Positions 42,093 through 49,198 of a stretch of 64,000 nt of DNA are shown here, piece after piece. Position 1 is the stretch's first letter, and every line of letters starts with the position of its first letter. The stretch spans positions 62,001 to 126,000 of the forward strand of contig JAXLZA010000001.1 in NCBI GenBank assembly GCA_046351135.1, in the 5' to 3' direction. A model generated the notes under the pieces. It had not been told where the DNA came from. It searched no databases and saw only the letters and a program-made list of their open reading frames with translations. The stretch is from UBA4427 sp046351135. Lineage in GTDB: Bacteria; Myxococcota_A; UBA9160; UBA4427. The position numbers and the translations under genes were made by a program.

Positions 42093-42099
42093 ACTGGAA
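42084..42099 (-). promoter_or_regulatory. Putative activator site, copy 4
   Basis: TTCCAGTTTGCAACGC (minus strand) closely matches the copy at 33398. It lies between the pseI promoter and pseI, overlapping the chosen TTG, and about 155 bases upstream of the plus-strand promoter at 42252. Activator sites downstream of the promoter are known for some flagellar sigma-54 genes, so one site might serve both. Confidence 0.4.
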
Positions 42100-42158
42100 C
42101 CCTCCGCCGCGGCGCCGCGCGAATCCGGATGCGCGCCGCGCGATGCACCCCTGCGGTT

Positions 42159-42173
42159 GCAAGGCGCATGCCT
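42159..42173 (-). promoter_or_regulatory. Sigma-54 promoter for pseI-pseG
   Basis: On the minus strand, AGGCATG is followed after four bases by TTGC, differing from the consensus at two positions, with GG and GC ten bases apart. The predicted start is near 42147, 55 bases ahead of pseI. It is back-to-back with the promoter at 42252. Confidence 0.75.
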
Positions 42174-42251
42174 CGCCGCTGCGCGCCCGGGAGGGCCCGG
42201 GAAGCCGCTCCGTCGCGTCTTCGTCGATCCCGACGCGGTGACACCGAGCCT

Positions 42252-42267
42252 TGGCACATCCATTGCT
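42252..42267 (+). promoter_or_regulatory. Sigma-54 promoter for the fliD operon
   Basis: TGGCAC at 42252-42257 and TTGCT at 42263-42267 have correct spacing. The start of transcription should be near 42278, 59 bases before the first gene. It diverges from the pseI promoter, with 78 bases between the two elements. Confidence 0.88.
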
Positions 42268-42336
42268 GTCCCGCACGGGACGGACGGCTTCGCACGGCGA
42301 TCGGCGCCAGGCGGAGCCCCGGAAGAGGGGGCACGG

Positions 42337-42945
42337 ATGGACCTGATCCTGAATGGCGAGTCGCAGTCGTTCGACGCGGGGGACTGCGCGAATCTCGCGG
42401 AGCTCGTCGCCCGGGCCGAATCCCTCGCTGGCGACGGCCCCTGCGTCGTCACGGCGGTCGAGATCGACGGGGAGCCGCTCCCGGCCGACGAGCTCGGGAA
42501 CCTCGAGGTCCGGGGAATCGCGAACGTGAAGCGCATCGCGATCGTCCGGCGCCCGCGCCGCGAGGTGGCGATCGCCGTGCTCGGCCAGGGCGCGGACTAC
42601 TGCGGTCAGATCGTCGGGGCGATCCAGCAGACCGTCGATCACTACCGCGCGAACCGGATCCAGCAGGCGAGCGGCGTCCTCGCGGACATCCTCGACTCGA
42701 TCTCGGTCCTCACGGGCATCACCGCCTCGATTTCCGAGGATCTCCCGACTGAGGCAAAGACCCTGTCGGATCTCCAGGGAAACATCCAGCCCTGGCTCGA
42801 GGCCATGCTCGAGGCCCAGGTCGTCCAGGATCCGATCCAGATCGCGGACCTGCTCGAGTACGAGATCGCCCCCCACATCGAGGGCTGGGGTCGCGCGATG
42901 CGGAGCGCGGTCCCGGGCTCAGCTCTGTCCGCCGCCGGCCGATAG
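42337..42945 (+). CDS. Unknown protein preceding fliD
   Basis: I do not recognise this 202-residue protein. The first 80 residues are predicted beta-rich and may be a small beta-grasp-like domain (with VVTAVEIDGEPLPADEL). The rest is helical, with QIVGAIQQTVDHYRANR and a stretch ending in an amphipathic segment rich in Glu and Leu. No signal peptide or membrane segment is present, so it is probably cytoplasmic. It is first behind a sigma-54 promoter and followed by fliD, a FliT-like chaperone and a receiver-like protein. An export or chaperone role for the filament cap is a guess. Start: ATG after GAGGGGG. Confidence 0.7.
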   Translation: MDLILNGESQSFDAGDCANLAELVARAESLAGDGPCVVTAVEIDGEPLPADELGNLEVRGIANVKRIAIVRRPRREVAIAVLGQGADYCGQIVGAIQQTVDHYRANRIQQASGVLADILDSISVLTGITASISEDLPTEAKTLSDLQGNIQPWLEAMLEAQVVQDPIQIADLLEYEIAPHIEGWGRAMRSAVPGSALSAAGR

Positions 42946-42995
42946 GCCGGAGGAGTCGTCGGCCGCAGCGCGGCCTTCGCAGACGAGGACTTCCG

Positions 42996-44651
42996 ATGGC
43001 GACTACGGTATCCGGGCGCGCGACCTTCGGCGGCATCGCGAGCGGTCTCGACACGAAGGCGATCATCGACGGCCTGATGCAGATCGAGCGCCAGCCGCTC
43101 CAGCGCATCCAGAGCCGGCGCGACGAGATCGACGGACAGCGCAGCCTGATGCGCCAGCTCAACACGAAGCTGCTCGCCCTGCGCGATGCGGCGAACGGCC
43201 TCGACAATCGCAACAGCAAGCTGACCGCCGCCTCGACCGACGAGGAGTTCCTCAAGTACACGTCCTCGTCGACGAACGAGGACGTCGTTTCGGTGACGGC
43301 GGGCGTCGGTGCGGCGCCCGGGGACATCCAGGTCCTCGTCGAGCAGCTCGCCCGCGGCTCGCGTCGCTTCTCGACGGCGCTCTCGGGCGACAAGCCGTCC
43401 GACGTCGTCGCGCTTCAGGCGGGCCAGAGCATCACGATCGATCTGCCGAACGCCGACGACAACGCCTCGCCCGAGGTCGCAGCCACGCACATCGTGATCA
43501 CGGCCCCCGCGGACGGCGCGGGGATCACGCTCTCGGACCTGCGCGAGAAGATCAACAACGCCACGGAGAATCGGGGCAAGGTCCGGGCCGACATCCTCAC
43601 CGTCAGCGAGGGGAGCTACCGCCTCGTGCTGAGCTCGGCCGATACCGGCACCAAGGGTCAGCTCGCCATCACCGGCGACCTCGCCCTCGAGGCCGAGCGG
43701 GACGAGGACAAGGCCCAGGGCTCGAAGATCACGCTCTTCGGTCAGACGATCGAGCGCGACACCAACGACATCGACGGCGTCCTCACCGGCGTCACCCTCC
43801 GCCTCAAGGGCCTCGCCGCCAAGGACGACAACGGGCAGCCGATCACGGAGACGGTCTCGATCAAGACCGACTTCGATGCCGTGTCGGGCGCCATCCAGAG
43901 CTTCGTCGACGCCTACAACGACGTCATGTCGTTCATCGACAGCCAGGCGAAGTACAACGAGCAGACCAAGAGCGCGGGGCCCCTCTCCGGCGACTTCATG
44001 GTCCGCGAGGTCCAGCGGCGCCTGCGCGAGGCGGTGAGCAACAACTACTCCTTCGAGAAGCAGCCGGGCAATCCCTTCTCGCCGGATGTCGACGACAAGG
44101 GCAAGCGGTTGCCGGGCGGATCCATCTCGGGCATCGGCATCGAGCTCGCGGGCAATGGGCGCCTGCGCCTCAACAAGGACAAGCTCCAGGAGGCCCTGAC
44201 CCAGAACGCCACGGCGGTGAAGGACTTTCTGTCCGGCTACGACCGACTCTCGCCGCAGAACCAGGATGCGATCACCAAGGCGAAAGCGGACAATGTCACG
44301 ATTTCTGCCTACAACCATCAGGCAGAGCTCTTCAACGCCACTCGGACGGATCCCAAGACGTGGCTCCCGCTGAAGGAGCTCAAGCCGGTCCCCGCCGACG
44401 ACATGTGGGACGAGGGCTTCTTCACGAAGCTCAGCGAGCAGCTCGATTCGATCGTCCGCTCCGGCGACGGCCTGCTCGCCCAGCGCGATCAGCAGTTCGC
44501 CACGCGCTTGAAGGACATCGACACCTCGATCGACGCCTTCAATTCCCGGCTCTCGTCGCGCGAGGAGATGCTGACCCAGCGCTTCAGCAGCCTCGAGAGC
44601 GTGATCGCCGGCCTCCAGAACCAGCAGGGCTTCCTCGGCAGCCTCAAGTAG
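42996..44651 (+). CDS. fliD: Flagellar filament cap protein FliD
   Basis: FliD (551 residues) forms the cap under which flagellin folds. The N-terminus has FGGIASGLDTKAIIDGLMQI and a coiled coil with RDEIDGQRSLMRQLNTKL; the C-terminal coiled coil has LSSREEMLTQRFSSLESVIA and QQGFLGSL. The middle holds the variable D2/D3 domains. GAGGA precedes the ATG. It lies 50 bases after the unknown gene and 11 before the FliT-like gene. Confidence 0.94.
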   Translation: MATTVSGRATFGGIASGLDTKAIIDGLMQIERQPLQRIQSRRDEIDGQRSLMRQLNTKLLALRDAANGLDNRNSKLTAASTDEEFLKYTSSSTNEDVVSVTAGVGAAPGDIQVLVEQLARGSRRFSTALSGDKPSDVVALQAGQSITIDLPNADDNASPEVAATHIVITAPADGAGITLSDLREKINNATENRGKVRADILTVSEGSYRLVLSSADTGTKGQLAITGDLALEAERDEDKAQGSKITLFGQTIERDTNDIDGVLTGVTLRLKGLAAKDDNGQPITETVSIKTDFDAVSGAIQSFVDAYNDVMSFIDSQAKYNEQTKSAGPLSGDFMVREVQRRLREAVSNNYSFEKQPGNPFSPDVDDKGKRLPGGSISGIGIELAGNGRLRLNKDKLQEALTQNATAVKDFLSGYDRLSPQNQDAITKAKADNVTISAYNHQAELFNATRTDPKTWLPLKELKPVPADDMWDEGFFTKLSEQLDSIVRSGDGLLAQRDQQFATRLKDIDTSIDAFNSRLSSREEMLTQRFSSLESVIAGLQNQQGFLGSLK

Positions 44652-44662
44652 GAGCGACCGCC

Positions 44663-45049
44663 ATGACCGCGAGAGCGCATCCGCAGGTGGATCCGAGAGA
44701 AGACGCGCTGGTCGCGCTGCTCGCGGCGACCGAGTCCCTCGCGGAAGCGATCGCCGGGGGCGAGCCGCCCGAGAGCTGGCTCGCCTGTCTCGAGCATCGC
44801 GAGGGGGCTTTTGCCGACCTCGTCCGGTGCGTGGCGGCCCTGCCCGTGGATCGTCAGCCGCTTGCGGCGGGCGCGCGGGCCTGTCTCGATCGCATCGCGG
44901 CCCTCGACGAGGGGCTGCTCACCGCCGGGCGCAGCGAGCTCGCGCGGCTGCAGCGCGACCGGATCGATCTCGCGCGCCGGCGGCAGGCGGTGCTCGCCCA
45001 CGGCGTCCAGGAGCGGAGCCTCGCGCGGGCCGTCGCGGTGAAGGCGTGA
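44663..45049 (+). CDS. FliT-like small helical protein
   Basis: This 128-residue, all-helical protein directly follows fliD, the usual place of FliT, the FliD export chaperone. It contains leucine-rich amphipathic helices (LVALLAATESLAEAIAGG, then LDEGLLTAGRSELARLQR). FliT sequences diverge too much for a motif call, so size, fold and position are the evidence. The next gene overlaps its stop (GTGA). Confidence 0.6.
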   Translation: MTARAHPQVDPREDALVALLAATESLAEAIAGGEPPESWLACLEHREGAFADLVRCVAALPVDRQPLAAGARACLDRIAALDEGLLTAGRSELARLQRDRIDLARRRQAVLAHGVQERSLARAVAVKA

Positions 45050-45465
45050 GCGACGAAGAAGAGCAGGCCTCGACGGAGCGCACGTCCCTGGTCGTCGTCG
45101 ACCCGGACGGCGCCTCCCGGTCCGCCGCGGAGGGGCTCGAGGAGGCCCTCTCGCGGCCGGTCTTCGCCGTCGACCCCTCCGAGTTCAAGCCGGCGGACTC
45201 CGAGGAGATCCAGAACGCGGCGGCCTTCGTCCTCTGCTGGGATCTCGGGTTCCGGTGCGCCGCGGATCTGATCGAAGGGCTCCGGGCCGACCCGGCCTAT
45301 GCGGATCGCAAGATCCTCGTCGCGCTGGATGCACCGACCCGTCGGCTCGTCCTGCTCGCGATGGAGCTCGGAGCGGACGGCGTCTGCCTGCGGCCCTGGG
45401 ACGGCGAGGCCCTCGCGGCCGCGCTCGAGCGCGTCGGGCTGCCGCAACCGGCGGCCGCGGCCTAG
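45046..45465 (+). CDS. Receiver-like protein with altered phosphorylation site
   Basis: The 139-residue product has the alternating strand-helix pattern of a CheY-like receiver: LVVVDPDGASRSAAE, AFVLCWDLGF, RKILVALDAPTRR and GVCLRPWDGEAL. The conserved Lys of the last strand is Arg, the Thr/Ser position is Ala, and the Asp of the third strand is displaced to CWDL. It is probably not phosphorylated in the usual way and may be a protein-binding module. It is coupled to the FliT-like gene by a GTGA overlap and ends the fliD operon. It is not a clear CheY. Confidence 0.6.
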   Translation: MSDEEEQASTERTSLVVVDPDGASRSAAEGLEEALSRPVFAVDPSEFKPADSEEIQNAAAFVLCWDLGFRCAADLIEGLRADPAYADRKILVALDAPTRRLVLLAMELGADGVCLRPWDGEALAAALERVGLPQPAAAA

Positions 45466-45529
45466 CCGCGCAGTCGCCCGGCGCGCATCGGCGGGCGGAG
45501 GCCGGCCGCGACTCGCCCGCCCGCGCGGC
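45465..45529 (+). terminator. Nested GC hairpins ending the fliD operon
   Basis: GGCGGGCG (45490-45497) pairs with CGCCCGCC (45514-45521), and an outer stem GCCGCGC (45465-45471) pairs with GCGCGGC (45523-45529). No T run follows. This probably terminates the fliD operon before the next sigma-54 promoter. Confidence 0.4.
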
Positions 45530-45577
45530 AAGTCCTGCCCGGCGTTGCGTCCTGCGATTTCGATTCGCCACCGATCG

Positions 45578-45594
45578 TCTCAGGTTGCAATCGC
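45578..45594 (+). promoter_or_regulatory. Putative activator site, copy 5
   Basis: TCTCAGGTTGCAATCGC fits the shared motif and lies only about 40 bases upstream of the -24 element at 45631, closer than the other plus-strand copies. Confidence 0.35.
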
Positions 45595-45630
45595 CGCGGC
45601 GCGTCGGCGCCGACAGGGCGCCGGATCCGC

Positions 45631-45646
45631 TGGCATGCCGCTTGCG
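45631..45646 (+). promoter_or_regulatory. Sigma-54 promoter for the PilZ-TPR-regulator operon
   Basis: TGGCATG at 45631-45637 and TTGCG beginning at 45642 have the ten-base GG-GC spacing. The predicted start is near 45657, leaving a 112-base leader that contains overlapping hairpins. The gap 45530-45768 otherwise holds no gene. Confidence 0.82.
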
Positions 45647-45677
45647 TTCCACCGCATCACATCGCATCGCGTCGTGC

Positions 45678-45712
45678 GCTCGCCCGGTCCAGCGGCCCGG
45701 GCGAGCTGGACC
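45678..45712 (+). promoter_or_regulatory. Two mutually exclusive hairpins in the leader
   Basis: GCTCGCCCGG (45678-45687) can pair with CCGGGCGAGC (45697-45706), and GGTCCAGC (45686-45693) with GCTGGACC (45705-45712). The stems share bases, so only one can form at a time. Such an arrangement can act as a switch, but in GC-rich DNA it may also be chance. Confidence 0.3.
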
Positions 45713-45768
45713 CGTCCGGGCTCGATGGAGCGGGGCCGGAGAGACGGCGACGGCGGAGGAGCAGGGCC

Positions 45769-46386
45769 ATGTGGCAACGGATCGTTCGGGGGTCGGCGCG
45801 CGTCGCGCCGGCACCGGGTGCGACGGCGACGCGGGAGGCCGCGTCGCGGCGCGCCTACTACCGCGTCGCGGCCTGGCTCCCCGTGCGCCTGCAAGCGCTC
45901 GCGCCCGAGGCGGTGAACGCGGCCATCTTCGACCTCTCGCTCCCCGATCCCGCGCTCGAGGGCGCTGCGGCCCGACCCGAGGAGGCCTCGGCCTTGATGG
46001 CCCGCCTGCGCCGGATCGAGGAGAAGCTCGATCGCCTGCTCGGCGCCGCCGCGCTCGACGCGCCGCGACCGCTCTGCGGCCAGGATCGACGCTGGATCGT
46101 CTTCTCCGGCGCGGGGCTCGCCCTCGACGTGGACTTCGACTTCCGGCGCCGGGACGCGTTCCGCGTCGAGCTGCTCCTGCCGACACCCGAGCCGCGGGTC
46201 GTGCGGGCGGTGGCCGAGGCGGTCACCGACGCCGCGGCGGCGCCCGGCACGCCGGGAGCGCGTCGCCTCGCGCTCGCCTTCCGGCACATCGAGGCCGCCG
46301 AGCGCGACGCCCTCGTCGCCTACAGCTACGACCTCCAGCGCCTCGAGCTGCGGGCGAAGGTCGAGGGAGCCCCGGCGCGACCATGA
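45769..46386 (+). CDS. PilZ-domain-like protein
   Basis: This 205-residue protein resembles the PilZ-type family that binds cyclic-di-GMP. The N-terminal RAYYR fits the RxxxR motif, and VFSGAG corresponds to the [D/N]xSxxG motif with Val in place of Asp/Asn. The end, with FRHIEAAERDALVAY, matches the family's last helix. The middle has a charged helix (LMARLRRIEEKLDRLLG). It is cytoplasmic, with no signal peptide, and first in a sigma-54-driven operon. Cyclic-di-GMP control of the genes behind it is an inference. Start: ATG after GGAGGAG; TPR gene overlap ATGA. Confidence 0.72.
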   Translation: MWQRIVRGSARVAPAPGATATREAASRRAYYRVAAWLPVRLQALAPEAVNAAIFDLSLPDPALEGAAARPEEASALMARLRRIEEKLDRLLGAAALDAPRPLCGQDRRWIVFSGAGLALDVDFDFRRRDAFRVELLLPTPEPRVVRAVAEAVTDAAAAPGTPGARRLALAFRHIEAAERDALVAYSYDLQRLELRAKVEGAPARP

Positions 46387-48512
46387 GCTCCACGCGATCC
46401 GCTCGAAGCGGGGCCGTCGGCGAGGGGAGGCGATCCGGCGCGAGTCGGCCGGCCCGCCTCCGCGCACGACTCGGCCTGCTCGTCGGGCTCGGGCTCGGAC
46501 TGGGGCTCGTCGCCGTCGGCCCGGCTCGCGCGGAGCGGCCCGTCCCGCCGAGCCCCGTCGACATCCTGAACCGCCGGGACCTCGCCGCGCCCTACCTCGA
46601 TGCGGTCCCGCTCTGCGTGCCGAAGGCCCTCGACGGGCTGGTCGACCCGATCGTCGAGAAGGCGATCGCCGGCGACTGGGCGGAGGCTCGCCGTGCGCTC
46701 ACGCGCTGGGCCGAGCGCCTCGGGGAGCAGAAGACGGCGCTCACCGCCCTCGAAGGCGTCTTCCAGGCGCGGGAGGCGCGCAATCGGGCCGATCGGCGGA
46801 CCGCGGAGCGCGCCCTCGGTGTCCTGCTCGACGACGACGCCCAGCGCGAGCACGCGATCTGCCTGCGCCTCGAGCGGGCGCGGCTCCTGATGCTGCTCGA
46901 GCGGGTGCCCGAGGCGGGCGCCCAGCTGCGCCGCGTCGAGCGCGAGCTCGGCGATCGCGATCCCTGGCACCGCGCGCGCCGCGCCGACGTCGCCTTCGGG
47001 CGCGCCGAGATGCTCTACCTGGCCGGGCGTCGCTTCGATGCCCACATCGCCTATCGCAAGATCGCCCGGGAGCCGAACCCGCGCCTCGCCCTCGCGGCCC
47101 GGCTGCGCCTCACGGATCTCTCCTTCGACGCGGGCAAGGTCGAGCAGGTCAGCGCCGAGTACGAGTCGCTCCTGCCGCGGGCCAGCGCCTTCGGTGCCTC
47201 GATCGAGGGCTGGGCCCTGCGCGCGTCCGAGGCGGCCCTCGACGCGGGCGACGCGATGCGCGCCCTGCGCTGGCTCGAGCGGTATCTCCAGGCGACCGTC
47301 GACCGCGAGGCCCAGGACGTGGCCGAGATCCGACACGCGGATCTCGAGGTCCAGCTCGACGACCCGCTCGCGGCGCGCAAGCGCCTCGCCGGCGTGATCC
47401 GGCGCCGGGGCGACGATCCGATCGGGGCGCTCGCGTCGGTGCGCGCGGTCGATCTCGGGATCTTCGAAGGCGAGCCCGACGAGGGGCTCGACACGGTGGC
47501 CGTCGTCGTCCAGAAGCAGCGGGCCGGGCTGCGCCGCTATGCGATGGGCGTCCTGATGCGGGCGCTCGCCGATCGGGGGGCCTTCGACGAGGCCGTCGCG
47601 GTCGCGACCAAGCTCGCCTTCGACGGCGTCGACGGCGTGGTCGTCCCGGACTACGGCGCGAGCCTCGATCGTCTGCTCGCGCGGGTGCTCGAGCCGGACG
47701 CGGAGGCATGCGGGCGGGCGGTGCGCGCCCTCGGCGGGCGCTACGGGATCCTGATCGAGCGCTCGAGCGAGATCGGGCCCTTCGCGCGGCTCGGGGAGTG
47801 CTTCGAGGAGATGGAGCTGCCGTGGCTCGCGGTGCCCGTCTATCGGACGATCAGCCGGCGCTTCGGGCCACCGGGCGCGGCGGCGGTCGCGCTCCCCCTC
47901 GCGCGCGCCTCGATCGCGACGGGCGACGCCCCCCTCGCGCGCCACATGGCGGAGGCGGCGCTCGCGGAGTCGCCGGCGGACGCGCTCGCGTGGCAGGCGG
48001 TGCTGGCGGAGGCGGACTATCGCGAAGGGCGCACGGCGCTCGCCGTGAAGCGGACGCGCGCGCTGCTCGACGCGCCGCGGCTCGGGCTGCAGCGCTCGAA
48101 GGTGGTGCTCGGCATGGCGCGCTCGCTCGCGAAGTCGGGCTCGCTCGAGGACGCGCGGCTGCTCGCCGAGCGCATCCCGGACTGGCTCGCCGAAGGCGAC
48201 GGCGAGCCCCAGGACGCCGATCGCGTCCGTCTGCTCGAGGCCGGCCTGCTGACCGCCCACGCGCTGCGGGCGAAGGGCGCATCGGCCCCGGCCTTCGAGG
48301 TCTATCGCGCCCTCGAGCGCTCCGCGGAGGCCGGTCCCCTGCGCTCCTCGGCGCGTTACTGGCTCGGGCTCGCCCGGCAGCAGGACGCCGACGGCCAGCG
48401 CGTCTGGGGCGACGACGTCGAGAAGTCCCTCGGCCCGCCCTGGGCGGCGGTCGCGCGCTTCGAAGAGAATTACGAGTCGCTGCGCGACGTCTACGCGGGC
48501 GTGCTGCGATGA
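46383..48512 (+). CDS. Exported TPR-repeat protein
   Basis: The 709-residue product has a basic N-terminus, a hydrophobic segment (about 28-50) ending in PARAE that looks like a signal peptide, and then a long helical body. Many helix pairs follow the TPR pattern, for example around AFGRAEMLYLAGRRFDAHIA and ARYWLGLARQQ. TPR scaffolds bind proteins; several flagellar accessory proteins (FlgP/MotX-type partners, PflA) are of this kind, but I cannot match it to one. A periplasmic location is likely. It is coupled to the PilZ-like gene in front (ATGA) and to the kinase-like gene behind (ATGA). Confidence 0.7.
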   Translation: MSSTRSARSGAVGEGRRSGASRPARLRARLGLLVGLGLGLGLVAVGPARAERPVPPSPVDILNRRDLAAPYLDAVPLCVPKALDGLVDPIVEKAIAGDWAEARRALTRWAERLGEQKTALTALEGVFQAREARNRADRRTAERALGVLLDDDAQREHAICLRLERARLLMLLERVPEAGAQLRRVERELGDRDPWHRARRADVAFGRAEMLYLAGRRFDAHIAYRKIAREPNPRLALAARLRLTDLSFDAGKVEQVSAEYESLLPRASAFGASIEGWALRASEAALDAGDAMRALRWLERYLQATVDREAQDVAEIRHADLEVQLDDPLAARKRLAGVIRRRGDDPIGALASVRAVDLGIFEGEPDEGLDTVAVVVQKQRAGLRRYAMGVLMRALADRGAFDEAVAVATKLAFDGVDGVVVPDYGASLDRLLARVLEPDAEACGRAVRALGGRYGILIERSSEIGPFARLGECFEEMELPWLAVPVYRTISRRFGPPGAAAVALPLARASIATGDAPLARHMAEAALAESPADALAWQAVLAEADYREGRTALAVKRTRALLDAPRLGLQRSKVVLGMARSLAKSGSLEDARLLAERIPDWLAEGDGEPQDADRVRLLEAGLLTAHALRAKGASAPAFEVYRALERSAEAGPLRSSARYWLGLARQQDADGQRVWGDDVEKSLGPPWAAVARFEENYESLRDVYAGVLR

Positions 48513-49198
48513 GGGAGGGCACGACGGCCATGCGCGGCACGGTCGAGGCGGGCGCTCTCGCGCTCCAGCGGGTGCTCGCCCTCGAAGGGCGCGACGTCCT
48601 GAGCCGCGTCGAGCTGGCGGCGAGCGCCCTCGATCGCTTCGAGCTGGCCCCCGCGCTCGCCCATCAGATCGACGCGATCCGCGCGGCGGTGGGCGAGCTC
48701 GACACGCTGCTCGACAAGATCGAGCGGCTGTCCGATCCCCTTCGCTCCGAGCGCACGGCGGGGGAGGCGCGCCTCGCCCCCGTGCTGGCGGCGCTCGCCG
48801 TGCGCCTCGCGCCGACCCTCGCCGCCCGCGGCGTCCGGCTCGAGGCGACGGGGGCGGGGCCGGCGCGCGCGGTCGCGGTCCCCGAGGCGGTGCTCGAGCG
48901 GCTCGTGCTGACGTGGCTGAGGGCGGGGATCGCGGCCCTCGCAGGGGCGACGGACGGGGCCGAGGAGACGCCGATCGTGCTCGAGCTCGAGGGCCGCGAT
49001 CACGAAGACGCGGTCGAGCTGGTGCTCCGCGTGCGCGGGGTCGGGTCGGATCGGCGGCTCGCGCTCGCCCGCGCCGACCAGGTCGAGCTCGACGTCGCCC
49101 TCGCGGAGTGGCGGGGAAGGGCGCTTCGCCTCGACGAAGGGGGCGGCGAGGCGCTGGGGCTGCGGCTGCCCGCGTGCGGACGGAGCGGCGATGCTTGA
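48509..49198 (+). CDS. Histidine-kinase-derived protein, Spo0B/ChpT-like layout
   Basis: The 229-residue product looks like a two-helix DHp domain followed by a degenerate GHKL domain. The helices contain ALAHQIDAIRAAV, whose His could correspond to the phosphoacceptor, then LDTLLDKIERL. The ATPase part keeps the fold pattern (ERLVLTWLRAGIAAL at the N box, VRGVGSD at G1, a final GLRLPA) but has lost the N-box Asn and the ATP-binding Gly/Asp residues. The size and layout match histidine phosphotransferases such as Spo0B and ChpT, which pass phosphate rather than use ATP. The overlapping downstream gene has a receiver domain. ATG 48509 was chosen; 48530 is possible. Confidence 0.6.
   Translation: MREGTTAMRGTVEAGALALQRVLALEGRDVLSRVELAASALDRFELAPALAHQIDAIRAAVGELDTLLDKIERLSDPLRSERTAGEARLAPVLAALAVRLAPTLAARGVRLEATGAGPARAVAVPEAVLERLVLTWLRAGIAALAGATDGAEETPIVLELEGRDHEDAVELVLRVRGVGSDRRLALARADQVELDVALAEWRGRALRLDEGGGEALGLRLPACGRSGDA

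Noticed and set aside
45046..45465. Call as chemotaxis protein CheY
   Set aside because: Key phosphorylation residues are altered and no chemotaxis genes are nearby.
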